Of a DNA stretch of 64,000 nucleotides, positions 42,865-52,300 are shown piece by piece. The number at the start of each line of letters is the position of its first letter. Position 1 is the first letter of the stretch. The DNA comes from JAZLJD01 sp045617725 (lineage in GTDB: Bacteria > Bacillota > Clostridia > Lachnospirales > Lachnospiraceae): NCBI GenBank assembly GCA_045617725.1, contig JAZLJD010000047.1:16565-80564 (forward strand), written 5' to 3'. The notes below the pieces were generated by a model. It did no database searches, had not been told where the DNA came from, and saw nothing but the letters and a program-made list of their open reading frames with translations. The translations under genes were made by a program, and so were the position numbers.

Positions 42865-44853
42865 TTAGTTCGGAAGCTCAGCCTCGCTCTCAAGTTCGGT
42901 TAAGAACTCAAGAATTCCATCCTCTTCCTTCTCAAGGGCTGCAATCTGCTCGCTGATTTCCGTGAGCTTCTGGTAATCCGACGCGATGGCCGGATCCACA
43001 AGCTGAAGCTTCAGTTCCGCAATCTTTTGATCCGCTTCCTCTAATTTCTGTTCATATTTGGCAATCTGCTGCTTTCTGCGGGCTTCGATTTTGCCGGGAT
43101 TGTAGTATGTCTTTTTGTCAAAAACATCCGAAAGTGTGGGTGCCTCTGCAGCCCCCTGTTTCGGAGCCGCTTTCGGGGCCTGCTTCTGCGGGCTCTCGCT
43201 TCGTTTGGCGATTCCCGAATCAAAACGCTGCTTCTCTTCCAGATATGTTTCGTACGGGTAAGCGTAGTAGAAAACGCCGTCCCGGTCGAATTCCAGAATC
43301 GCAGTCGCGGTTTCCTTAATAAAGTAACGGTCGTGGGACACGTAAAGCACGGTACCTGCGAAATTCTTAAGCATCCATTCCAGTGCCTGCTTGCCCACAA
43401 TGTCCATATGGTTCGTCGGCTCATCCAGAATCAGGAAATTCGGCTTCTTCTTAAACAGCTTGCAGAGTGCAAGACGTACTTTTTCGCCTCCGGAAAGCTG
43501 GCCGAGCTGCTTATAAACTTCATCTCCGCTAAAAAGGAAATTGCCGAGGGCCGTCCGGACTTCCTGATTATTCAGGTTCGGATATTCCTCCCAGAAATCA
43601 TCGAGCACGGTCATGGTCGGCTTGTCCCGCTCTGCCAGGGCTGCCTGCTGGTCGAAATACACCCACTCAACATTGCCGCCGAAGGTATATGTGCCAGAGA
43701 AGGCAGGAATCTCACCAATCAGCGTACGAAGCAGGGTCGACTTGCCCTTGCCGTTCTCGCCGATAATCGCCAGGCGGTCGCCACGCTGCAGGGTAAAGCT
43801 GACCGTACTTAGTATCTCATCATATCCGATTGCCAGCTTGTTCACGCGAAGGACCTCGCGATGGCTTTCAAGACGGGGCGTAAAGGCCGCATGAAAGGCA
43901 TTTAAGTCATACCGGCGGGGCTTCTCGACGCGGACCATGTGTTCGATCTGCATCTGCTTGGAATGTGCCGCACTAACCTTGGTAGGGGTATTCTTCCATT
44001 TCTCAATCCATTCCGTCAGGCGGGCAATTTCTTTCTGCTGTGCCTCGTATTCCTTTTCCTGGCGGGCGGTTTCCTCATCCTTCAGCTCTACAAACTTGCT
44101 GTAGGATCCGGCATACCGTTTCATGGCATGATATTCAATCTCGTAGGTAATCTCCGTAACATGGTCGAGGAACATACGGTCATGGCTGACGATTACCACT
44201 GCCTTGGGATAATCCTTTAAATAACCTTCCAGCCATTCAATGGTGGGCAGGTCTAAGTGGTTGGTCGGCTCATCAAGAAGCATGATGTCCGGCTTTGACA
44301 AAAGCAACTTAATAAAGGCGATACGGGTCTGCTGCCCTCCGGAAAACTGACCAATCGGACGCGTAATATCGGAAAGCGGAAACCCGAATTTCTGGAACAT
44401 CATCTGCACTTCATTACGGCAGGTATAGCCGCCGCCCGCTTCAAAAGCGATCTGGGCATCGGCGTATTCCCGCATCTCACGCTTTGTATCCTCGGAAAGA
44501 GCCGTCTTGCGTTCCATTTCCTGCGAAAGAAAATGCATCCGCTCTTCCAAATCCAGAATGGGCTTAAAAACCTTTAAAATCTCTTCTTCGACCGAAATAT
44601 CCGGGTCCTCAAAACTAATCTGTTTCAAATACCCGATGGTCTGGGTGCCGGCCATGGAAATTCCGCATTCTTCATCGCTGTCAAGATTCGCCATCTCAAC
44701 CTCGCCGGCTATCAGTTTCAAAAAAGTTGTTTTACCGCAACCGTTACGACCAACGATTGCAATCTTCTCGTGATCGTGAATCTCAAAATTCACATCACTC
44801 AAAATCGTATCTGCGGCATACTTAACGATTGCATGCCTAATCTGATATCTCAT
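42865..44853 (-). CDS. ABC-F family ATPase
   Basis: A 662-residue protein with two ABC ATPase domains and no membrane domain. Domain 1 has GRNGCGKTT, FSGGQQTRIAF and LLDEPTNHLDLPT; domain 2 has GENGKGKST, LSGGEKVRLAL and LILDEPTNHMD. A linker helix pair separates them, and a C-terminal coiled coil (about 590-650) resembles Uup/YdiF-type members. ABC-F proteins act on the ribosome; some protect it from antibiotics, but nothing here shows resistance. The ATG at 44853 is chosen; a GTG at 44865 is possible. Confidence 0.93.
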   Translation of the reverse strand: MRYQIRHAIVKYAADTILSDVNFEIHDHEKIAIVGRNGCGKTTFLKLIAGEVEMANLDSDEECGISMAGTQTIGYLKQISFEDPDISVEEEILKVFKPILDLEERMHFLSQEMERKTALSEDTKREMREYADAQIAFEAGGGYTCRNEVQMMFQKFGFPLSDITRPIGQFSGGQQTRIAFIKLLLSKPDIMLLDEPTNHLDLPTIEWLEGYLKDYPKAVVIVSHDRMFLDHVTEITYEIEYHAMKRYAGSYSKFVELKDEETARQEKEYEAQQKEIARLTEWIEKWKNTPTKVSAAHSKQMQIEHMVRVEKPRRYDLNAFHAAFTPRLESHREVLRVNKLAIGYDEILSTVSFTLQRGDRLAIIGENGKGKSTLLRTLIGEIPAFSGTYTFGGNVEWVYFDQQAALAERDKPTMTVLDDFWEEYPNLNNQEVRTALGNFLFSGDEVYKQLGQLSGGEKVRLALCKLFKKKPNFLILDEPTNHMDIVGKQALEWMLKNFAGTVLYVSHDRYFIKETATAILEFDRDGVFYYAYPYETYLEEKQRFDSGIAKRSESPQKQAPKAAPKQGAAEAPTLSDVFDKKTYYNPGKIEARRKQQIAKYEQKLEEADQKIAELKLQLVDPAIASDYQKLTEISEQIAALEKEEDGILEFLTELESEAELPN

Positions 44854-44891
44854 ATCTGTCACCACACTGCATTCCCAAAATGGGAACGCAC

Positions 44892-46184
44892 TTATTCTGT
44901 TATAGCATTCGCCTTGAAATTATTGGAATAAATCAACTTGGCGAGATTCTCGGTTCCGAAATCCACAAAAATCCAGCCGTAACTGTATCCCTTGGCGAAT
45001 TCCAGCTTCTCGAGTTTCGGATTCAGTTCCATACTGTGCAGGTACGGATGTCCGTAGGGCATGGAACCCTTGCTGCTCAAAAAGATCAGAGCAATTCTTT
45101 CATTCTGCACTTCCTTGGAGGAAGCCAGGACGCCGGTCTCCCGATTGACTGCCAGAAGATTCAGCGCATTGATAAAGTTGCGCCATTTTTCATCATTGTC
45201 CTGTTCGTAATAGTCCTCTGCCGCAACAAAATCCGAGCAGTTATAGTCATAGGTCTGAAGTACATACGGATCGCTTGCCTGTTTCTCCCGCCCCTGGCCG
45301 TCCCAGTCCACCGCAAGGCCCGCATTCTCCTTAAGACCCGCTTCATCTTCATAGCGGCGTATGAGGACAATCTTACCGCGTGCCTCCGAAAGTGTGGGCA
45401 TGGTATCCGTAAGAAGCCATCTGTCGCGATTCTGATTCACGACGGAATCCAGCATCGTCTGAATTTCACTGAGGCTTTCATCGCCATCCTCATATTTAAC
45501 GATAAAAAGTATGGTCTCCGTCGGATGTTTTGTGAGGAACGCATTGCAGTCATTCACAACGTCCTCAAGATATACGGAACCTGACCAGAGCCACGCATCA
45601 TTCAGGCAGTTTGTGAAGCCGTGCTTAAGAATCAGCTTCCTGCTGCCGTCCTTTTGGGCCTTCACGCCAACGCGAATATCAAGAGCACGATATCCGAGAT
45701 TCAACTGCTCGCTGATATCGTATGCCTGGCATTTCGAAAAAAGCGCAAGCTGCGCGCATCTTGCGGCACTGTTATGTGTGCCGGGAATCGTGATTAAGTT
45801 AAGCGGAGTCGCATCATCCACAGCCAGCATCCAGTCGGTCGGCTTGTAGCCCTCATCCGATTCCATATGAAGAACAGCCTGTTCCCCAATAACGCTCTCC
45901 GTCTTCTGAAGGCGTACTATCATCTCCTCGATGGGCGGAATCACCATCATCAGCGCCAGAAGCAACAGTAAAAGTACTCCCAGCGTATATCCGATGCTCA
46001 AGAGAATCTGTGCCCAGACCGGCTTTTTCTTCGGTTTCTCACCGGAAAAGCCTCTCGGGTCCACCACATAATTGGGCAACCTGTCTTCCAGTGAACTTTT
46101 GTAGCGTTTCACACGATAAGATACGTAATCATCCTGTTCCTGTGAGCGGGTCCCTTCCGGTACATCCTTTTTCTTCTTACTCAT
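44892..46184 (-). CDS. Membrane-anchored PI-PLC X-domain protein
   Basis: A 430-residue protein with a basic cytoplasmic N-terminus, one transmembrane helix (about 57-82) and an external phosphatidylinositol-specific phospholipase C X domain. Catalytic-type residues are present: His137 in ITIPGTHNSA, Asp169 and Arg171 in YRALDIRVG, and His188 in LKHGFTN. Bacterial PI-PLCs cleave phosphatidylinositol or GPI-like lipids, usually as secreted enzymes; an integral anchor is less common. The natural substrate is unknown. The ATG at 46184 follows GGGGG and overlaps the end of the upstream phosphatase gene. Confidence 0.85.
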   Translation of the reverse strand: MSKKKKDVPEGTRSQEQDDYVSYRVKRYKSSLEDRLPNYVVDPRGFSGEKPKKKPVWAQILLSIGYTLGVLLLLLLALMMVIPPIEEMIVRLQKTESVIGEQAVLHMESDEGYKPTDWMLAVDDATPLNLITIPGTHNSAARCAQLALFSKCQAYDISEQLNLGYRALDIRVGVKAQKDGSRKLILKHGFTNCLNDAWLWSGSVYLEDVVNDCNAFLTKHPTETILFIVKYEDGDESLSEIQTMLDSVVNQNRDRWLLTDTMPTLSEARGKIVLIRRYEDEAGLKENAGLAVDWDGQGREKQASDPYVLQTYDYNCSDFVAAEDYYEQDNDEKWRNFINALNLLAVNRETGVLASSKEVQNERIALIFLSSKGSMPYGHPYLHSMELNPKLEKLEFAKGYSYGWIFVDFGTENLAKLIYSNNFKANAITE

Positions 46185-46767
46185 AACTAACCCCCGTATT
46201 TTGTAACTTTGTTTCATCAAAAGTTATTAACTGCGCATTTCGCGGGTGGTAAAGCTTGGCCATCTGCGAAAACGCGGTATCATTAATATAACTCAAAAGA
46301 GTTCGGATATTGGCGCTGTGGTTAATTACAATCGCCTCCGACTGCTCATGCTTCCTGCTGATTTCCAAAAGTGCAGGCAAAAGACGATCCAGGACATCCT
46401 GGTAGGACTCGCCGTTCGGCGTCGGTACATAGCGGCGATTCTTAATCCACTCTTCATACTGCTCCGGATAAAGAACCGGTACGCTGTTCCAGGACAAGCC
46501 CTCCCACCGGCCAAAATTCATTTCCTCTATCCCCGGGATTACCTTGGGAGTAATCCCTATTATGTTCCCTACAATACCGGCAGTTTCCTGCGCTCTCTTA
46601 AGGTAGCTGGTGTAAATCGCAACCGGATGAATCTGCCGCTTCCTGATTTCGTCAGCCAGGGCCTTCGCCTGCCGACGACCTTCTGCATTCAGCGAAGTAT
46701 CCGTCTTTCCCTGGATGCAACTGCGTGCATTCCAATCTGTTTCGCCATGTCTTGCCAAATAGAGCAT
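46177..46767 (-). CDS. Histidine phosphatase (phosphoglycerate mutase-like)
   Basis: A 196-residue histidine phosphatase: LARHGETDWNARSCIQGKTD with the catalytic RHG, LSWNSVPVLY, NGESYQDVLDR and the second catalytic His in VINHSANIRTLL. It is the size of GpmB/CobC-type enzymes; the substrate cannot be assigned. The frame extends upstream to 46878, but the added part is AT-rich non-coding sequence; the ATG at 46767 has GGGGGAT six bases upstream. It leads an operon with the PI-PLC-like and ABC-F genes. Confidence 0.92.
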   Translation of the reverse strand: MLYLARHGETDWNARSCIQGKTDTSLNAEGRRQAKALADEIRKRQIHPVAIYTSYLKRAQETAGIVGNIIGITPKVIPGIEEMNFGRWEGLSWNSVPVLYPEQYEEWIKNRRYVPTPNGESYQDVLDRLLPALLEISRKHEQSEAIVINHSANIRTLLSYINDTAFSQMAKLYHPRNAQLITFDETKLQNTGVSYE

Positions 46768-46798
46768 AAATATCCCCCGTTCAAGGTCATATAGAAAA

Positions 46799-46807
46799 AT
46801 TATAGCA
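46799..46807 (-). promoter_or_regulatory. Extended -10 promoter for the phosphatase operon
   Basis: Minus-strand TGCTATAAT, with a perfect TATAAT at 46799-46804 and the TG extension, lies 32 bases before the ATG at 46767. No good -35 is visible. Confidence 0.5.
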
Positions 46808-46871
46808 TGATTATATAAAAATACGCTATAAATTTTAGCAATAATTGGTGCAAATAAGTATTTTTTTGCGC

Positions 46872-46900
46872 AAGACAAAAGCGAAAAAGTGCGTTAAAAT
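46872..46900 (+). promoter_or_regulatory. Predicted promoter of the GH10 xylanase gene
   Basis: AAGACA (46872-46877) and TAAAAT (46895-46900) are 17 bases apart. The leader begins with a small hairpin (TCCGC / GCGGA, 46908-46923), followed by AGGAGG at 46935-46940. Confidence 0.45.
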
Positions 46901-46951
46901 GATAAGGTCCGCTGAAATGCGGAACAATTTCCTTAGGAGGATTTCCCCAGC

Positions 46952-48670
46952 ATGAAAAAATCTTTCTGCCTGTTGCTTTCGGCAGCACTGATTCTCAGTG
47001 TTCTGTCCGGCTGCGACCAGTCGAAACCGGGAGCTCCCGATGCAGAGCTTTCCCCTACTCCCGTATTAACAGTTTCCCCAAAGCCTTCCGCAGAGCCTTC
47101 TGCAGAACCTTCCGCAGAGCCCTCCGCAGAGCCTTCCGTAGCTCCTTCAAAAGCTCCCGTGAAGCAGGAAGTACTTCTGTTCGAAACATCCTTTGATGAA
47201 TTCACCGATGGTTTTGGCCCCAGAGGCGGCGAGACGGTTGAACTGGCTTCGGAGGATTCAAAGGACGGATCATCCTGCCTTTTTGTAACCAATCGTACCG
47301 AGAACTGGAACGGCGCCCAAAAGGACGTTACCGACCTGCTTGAATACGGCAAGACCTACAAGATTACCGCTGATGTTAAATGTGCTGAGGCTTCTTCAGT
47401 CAACTTTACGACCGAGAACCACTTGGGCGAGGCCGTTTCCTATAACGGTATCAAAACCTTAAGCGCCAAGGCCGGCGAGTGGATTACGTTTGACATCACC
47501 TACACCTTCTTCAGTGAAGTCGACACCATTGCCTTCTATTTTGAAACCGACAATAAATCCGATTTCTATGTGGACAATTTCAAGCTTTCCGTAATTGAAA
47601 CCTCCAATGTAGAGGATCCTGCGTGCCGTCCTTCCCTGGCCGAGACCTATAAGGATCTCTTCAAAATCGGTGTTGCCATCAGTCCTGACGACCTCAAAAA
47701 TCCCAAGAAAGCAGCTCTCGTCAAGTATCACTTCAATTCCATTACCACGGGTAATGAATTCAAGCCGGATTACCTTTTGGCACAGCAGGCTTCCAAGGAT
47801 GGCGGCGATGAAGAGCATGCAGCCGTCAACTTCAAGAATATTGATACCTTCTGTACCTGGGCACGTGAGAACAACATTCAGGTTCGTTTCCATACCCTCG
47901 TATGGCACAACCAGACTCCCAAGTGGTTCTTCCGCGAGGGCTTCGACAATAACGCCGATTACGTAAGCAGCGATGTCATGGCCAAGCGTCTTGAGAACTA
48001 CATCAAGGATGTCTGCACCTACATCAATGACAATTACGAGGATGTCATCTACTGCTACGACGTAGTAAATGAGGCTATGAGCGACGGCTACGGCGATGAC
48101 GGTGTCCGCAACGAGGAGAATCCCTGGTACGATACTTTGGGCCGAGACTACATCCGCAAGGCCTTTGAATACGCCCGCAAGTATGCTTCCCCGAATCACA
48201 AGCTGTTCTACAATGATTACGGTTGCTCTTCCTCAGCAAAACGTCAGCGTATTGTTGACTACTTAACCGATCTTGCTGCCGAAGGTCTTGTTGACGGCGT
48301 CGGCATGCAGAGCCATTACGGAATCAGCTTAAACGATCCTTCTTCGATTGATTATAAGATCTCCATCAAGGCCTTTTCCAACCTGGGCTTAGAGGTTCAG
48401 ATTACCGAGCTCGATATCGGACTTGATGACAATTCCGAGCAGAAAATGAAGCAGCTGGCAACCCGTTATGTCGAGTTCTTCAAGCTGTACAAATCCCTCC
48501 AGGAGGATCCCGACAACGGCGTTAACATTACAGCCGTTACCGTTTGGGGCTTAACTGATGACGGTTCCTGGTTGAACGGCACCTCCGGCACGGACCAGTA
48601 TCCTCTGCTCTTCAACTCGGATTACTCCGGCAAGTTATGCCTCGACAAGATCATCGAACTCATGCAATAG
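46952..48670 (+). CDS. GH10 endo-1,4-beta-xylanase lipoprotein with CBM-like domain
   Basis: A 572-residue secreted xylanase that cleaves internal xylan bonds. The lipobox VLSGC anchors it at Cys21. A repetitive PSAEPSAEP linker (residues 45-68) is followed by a carbohydrate-binding module of the CBM4/9/22 type (about 75-220, FETSFDEFTDGFGPRGG ... FYVDNFKLS) and a GH10 barrel (about 235-572): IGVAIS, NSITTGNEFKPDYL, HTLVWHNQTPKWF, the acid/base Glu374 in DVVNEAM and the nucleophile Glu486 in ITELDIG. AGGAGG precedes the ATG. Terminators and repeat elements follow directly. Confidence 0.96.
   Translation: MKKSFCLLLSAALILSVLSGCDQSKPGAPDAELSPTPVLTVSPKPSAEPSAEPSAEPSAEPSVAPSKAPVKQEVLLFETSFDEFTDGFGPRGGETVELASEDSKDGSSCLFVTNRTENWNGAQKDVTDLLEYGKTYKITADVKCAEASSVNFTTENHLGEAVSYNGIKTLSAKAGEWITFDITYTFFSEVDTIAFYFETDNKSDFYVDNFKLSVIETSNVEDPACRPSLAETYKDLFKIGVAISPDDLKNPKKAALVKYHFNSITTGNEFKPDYLLAQQASKDGGDEEHAAVNFKNIDTFCTWARENNIQVRFHTLVWHNQTPKWFFREGFDNNADYVSSDVMAKRLENYIKDVCTYINDNYEDVIYCYDVVNEAMSDGYGDDGVRNEENPWYDTLGRDYIRKAFEYARKYASPNHKLFYNDYGCSSSAKRQRIVDYLTDLAAEGLVDGVGMQSHYGISLNDPSSIDYKISIKAFSNLGLEVQITELDIGLDDNSEQKMKQLATRYVEFFKLYKSLQEDPDNGVNITAVTVWGLTDDGSWLNGTSGTDQYPLLFNSDYSGKLCLDKIIELMQ
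47084..47142 (+). repeat. 12-bp tandem repeat in the xylanase linker
   Basis: About four and a half copies of a 12-base unit (CCTTCCGCAGAG with T/C and A/G changes) encode PSAE units. Copy-number change would stay in frame and only alter linker length. Confidence 0.85.
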
Positions 48671-48674
48671 GAAC

Positions 48675-48720
48675 TATGGGGACGGGGGTTTCTGACACAT
48701 CAAAGTGCTAAAGCGGCATG
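48675..48720 (+). repeat. Stand-alone copy of the 46-bp terminal repeat
   Basis: This 46-base segment, starting five bases after the xylanase stop, matches 48763-48808 with three differences. Both begin TATGGGGACGGGGGTTTC and end GCATG. The xylanase terminator lies between the two direct copies. Confidence 0.9.
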
Positions 48721-48729
48721 TTTTGCACG

Positions 48730-48763
48730 AAAAAGGTTTCTCGATACCGGGAAACCTTTTTTT
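48730..48763 (+). terminator. Intrinsic terminator of the xylanase gene
   Basis: AAAAAGGTTTC (48730-48740) pairs with GAAACCTTTTT (48751-48761) around ten bases and ends in a T run. It lies 60 bases after the stop, beyond the first 46-bp repeat. Confidence 0.88.
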
Positions 48764-49216
48764 ATGGGGACGGGGGTTTCTGACACATTAAAGCGCTAAA
48801 GCAGCATGGCGGTGTCTGACGGACCGGCGAGAAGCAATTCCATATAGAGGCGAATCGATTCACGGAGAGTTATAGGTTTTCTTAGTGTTTTGTGGGTACG
48901 AAGCAACGTCCGACCCGGATGGTCGGGCGAGGCCGATACGCGACACGGACGGCGCGTAGAGGCCGGTTGCGTCAGTACAGAAAAACTACTCAAAACACTT
49001 AGAAAACCATAACTCGGAGTGTGATTCGTCCTATATGAAATTGTTCTCGCTCGGTCGGTAAAGCCGTACGATTTACTAAATTACGCTTCCACAATTCAGT
49101 TCAAACACATAACTCGGAGTGTGATTCGTCTCTATCCGGAATTGTTCGAGCAAGTCCGGCATGGCACCGTCATGCTGCTTTAGTGCTTTAATGTGTCAGA
49201 AACCCCCGTCCCCATA
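48763..49216. repeat. 454-bp foldback element with 46-bp terminal inverted repeats
   Basis: The outer ends 48763-48808 and 49171-49216 are inverted copies with 45 of 46 bases identical. Inside, 48826-48892 is inverted at 48991-49051 (for example GGTTTTCTTAGTGTTTTG against a near-perfect complement), and the centre still pairs (GTAC..GCAAC / GTTGC..GTAC; CCGACC / GGTCGG). The right arm contains about one additional unit of a roughly 100-102-bp repeat (49052-49158) absent from the left arm. It has no long ORF. The same repeat unit recurs at 63812-64000. Confidence 0.9.
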
Positions 49217-49249
49217 AAACTAACCATAAATTAAAAATCCCTGTAATTA

Positions 49250-49278
49250 TTGTCATTTTCACACAATTCATATAAATT
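49250..49278 (+). promoter_or_regulatory. Possible promoter of the FIST-kinase gene
   Basis: TTGTCA (49250-49255) and TAAATT (49273-49278) are 17 bases apart, about 70 bases before the ATG. The region is AT-rich and offers other -10 choices. Confidence 0.35.
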
Positions 49279-49348
49279 GTAATCGTAGCGTTAGTGTTTT
49301 TGGGGAGTTAGTAATAATTTGTCTGATTCCCTCTTATGAGGAATGTCT

Positions 49349-52300
49349 ATGAAACAATTCCAATTTGCTTACATTAATGAAATCAAACTGAAAAACGATA
49401 TCGAAAAGGTACGTACGGTCTGCGCCGAATTACCTTATTCCAAGGTTTACTTCCAGATCTACTCCGAGATTATGGACACTACGGACGTAGAGCTGATTTG
49501 TGATGTGCTCGATGAGGAGATGCCGGATGCATTGTATGCAGGATGTTCCACAAACGGTAACATTCTGGATGGTGAATGGACGCTGGCACAGATTATTTTG
49601 ATTGCTACAATCTTCGAGAATCCCAGTACGCAGATTGAGATTCAGGCTTTTGATATGAAACGTCTGAATACGGCCGCCATGTTTAACGAGGTTATTAACA
49701 AGAACCGTGGCAAGCAGTGGATTAAGGCCGTGCAGCTTAATATTACATTTGAAGGCCGTCATGAGGATTTCTTCCGAAACATCATTGATAACATGAACAC
49801 GCCCTTCATGGTTTACGGCGGTGGTGCATATAACGCAGCGATGGACGGAGAGAAATCATACGTTTTTGCCAAGGGCAGCGGCTTCATCGAGAACGGTTTT
49901 ACCACCATTTTCTTGGGCGGTACGAACTTCTTCGTAAAGGCCGGCTCGGTTGTGGGCTGGAAACCGCTCGGACGCAGCTTCAACATTACGCGCGCGGAAG
50001 ACAATATGCTCTATGAGCTGGACAACGAGCCTGCCTACCTCGCTTACTCTAAATACCTGAACATAAAGAACGATGAGTATTTTTCTACGAACTCCATCGA
50101 GTTCCCTCTTCTTTGTCAGTCCGCTTCCGGACTTGAGATTTTACGTACCCCGGTTTCCTGTAATGCCGACGGTTCCATTTGTATGTTCTCCCATATCGAC
50201 AATTACGAGAGTGTTCGACTGACCTACGGTGACCCGAACACAATCCTTGATAATGTGCATCTTTCCACGGAAGAAATCCGTCAGTTTGCTCCCGACGTGA
50301 TTCAGACTTATTCCTGCGTTGCCCGTAAGGCATTCTGGGATCGAACCGTCAGCCGTGAAACCCTGCCATATCAGCAGATTGCTCCGACTTCCGGCTTCTA
50401 CACTTCCGGCGAGCTGATGACTGAGGATTCCATTATTCATCTTTACAATGAAACCCTGGTCGTCGTTGCCTGGCGTGAAGGAACCCCACAGCAGCTTTCC
50501 GAGAGACCTGCCATTAATACTTCCATCGAGAATGGTCGTATTTCCTTAAACAGCCGTCTTGTTAACTTCATTACGGTAGCAACCCACGAGCTTGAGGAAG
50601 CCAACCACAACCTGGATGACCTTCTCTCCGAGGTGGAAGCCAAGCGTGAAGAAGCCGATGCCGCCAACCAGGCCAAGTCCGACTTCCTCGCCAATATGTC
50701 CCATGAAATCCGAACTCCTATTAATGCAATTTTAGGATTTGATACTATGATTCTTCGAGAGACCAAGGATGAATCCCTTACGAAATACGCAATGGATATC
50801 CAGTCCTCCGGCGAGAACCTTTTGTCCATCATCAACGATATTCTGGACCTCTCCAAGGTAGAATCCGGCCGTATGGAAATCGTTCCGGTCGAATACGACT
50901 TCAGTAGCGTCCTGAACGATATTATTAACATGACTACCGTTCGTGCCGACAAGAAAGGCCTCAAAGTTCTGCTTGATATTGATGAAAAGATTCCTACCTG
51001 GCTGTACGGTGACGATGTGCGCCTCAGACAGGTTATCATTAACCTGATGAACAACGCGGTTAAGTACACCGAAACCGGTCATGTAAAGCTTACCATTCAC
51101 GGCGACTCCATCGGCGTTTATGAGGTTCTGCACGTATCCATTTCCGATACCGGTATCGGCATTAAGGAAGAGGATATGGCGGGTCTTTTCGAGAAATTCC
51201 GCCGTGTTGAAAGCAAGCGTAACCATTACGTGGAAGGTACCGGCCTGGGCATTACAATTACAGCCAGCCTTCTGAACCTGATGGATTCTTCCCTGAAGGT
51301 GGAAAGTGAAGTCGGCAAGGGCTCCAACTTCTTCTTCGATGTGCGTCAGGGTATCGTTCGAAACGAGCCGCTGGGCGATTTCAAGGCCCGTCTGGAAGCC
51401 CACAAGGTGCAGTACAGCTACTCTGCCCTCTTTACTGCTCCCGAAGCCAAGATTCTTCTTGTCGACGACAACGAAATCAACCGAAGCGTTATTGTGAACC
51501 TCCTTAAGGAAACGCAGGTTCAGATTGAGGAAGCTGCCGGCGGTTACGAATTCCTTGACAAGACCGCGGATACCAAGTACGACCTCGTCCTTTTGGACCA
51601 CATGATGCCGGATCTCGACGGTGTTACCGCTTACCACACCATGAAGGCCACGCCCACGAACAAGAACCTGGACACTCCGGTCATCATTCTGACAGCGAAC
51701 GCCATTACGGGCGCCAAAGAGGATTACCTCGAGGAAGGCTTTACGAACTACCTTTCAAAGCCCGTCAACCCGGAGAAACTGGAAGCCACCCTGCGTGACT
51801 ACCTTCCTACCGACAAAATCATTACCTCGAGCTATTCCGATGCAGAGACGGACGCAACAGTCGCTCCGCAAAAAAATACAAGTACTCTTTTGCCTGAAAT
51901 TGAAGGCCTCGATATGGACTACGCACTCCTTAAACTGCGCAAGCCGGATATCGTTATCAATGCCATCCAGATGTTTATGGGTGCCTATACGGCCGAAGCA
52001 AGCAAGCTGAGTGAGTTCTTTGAAATCATTAAGGCCCATGAAAGCGGGCCTGAACTGGATGCAGCACTGGCAGATTATCGAATCAAGGTCCATGCCATGA
52101 AATCCAATGCAGCCACCATCGGAAGCAACAATGTTTCCGGTCTCGCGCGATTCCTTGAGTACGCGGCGCGGGATGGAAAACGAACCGAAATCATCACCAT
52201 CACACCGACCTTCTTAAGCGACTGGAAGGAACTGGGTGACCGAATCCGTGACTACTACACGTCGGAAGCGGATGGGGATGCACTTCCTCTGGATGCAGCT

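Noticed and set aside
42865..44853. ABC-F protein as an antibiotic-resistance determinant
   Set aside because: The C-terminal coiled coil and domain order fit housekeeping Uup/YdiF types; nothing in the inter-domain linker or context supports a resistance subtype.
44866..44891. Small inverted repeat (TTCCCA / TGGGAA) between the PI-PLC-like and ABC-F genes as a terminator
   Set aside because: The stem is short and no T run follows on the minus strand.
48826..49158. Repeats here could suggest a CRISPR array
   Set aside because: Only a few units of about 102 bases, in both orientations and without unique spacers; they form a foldback.
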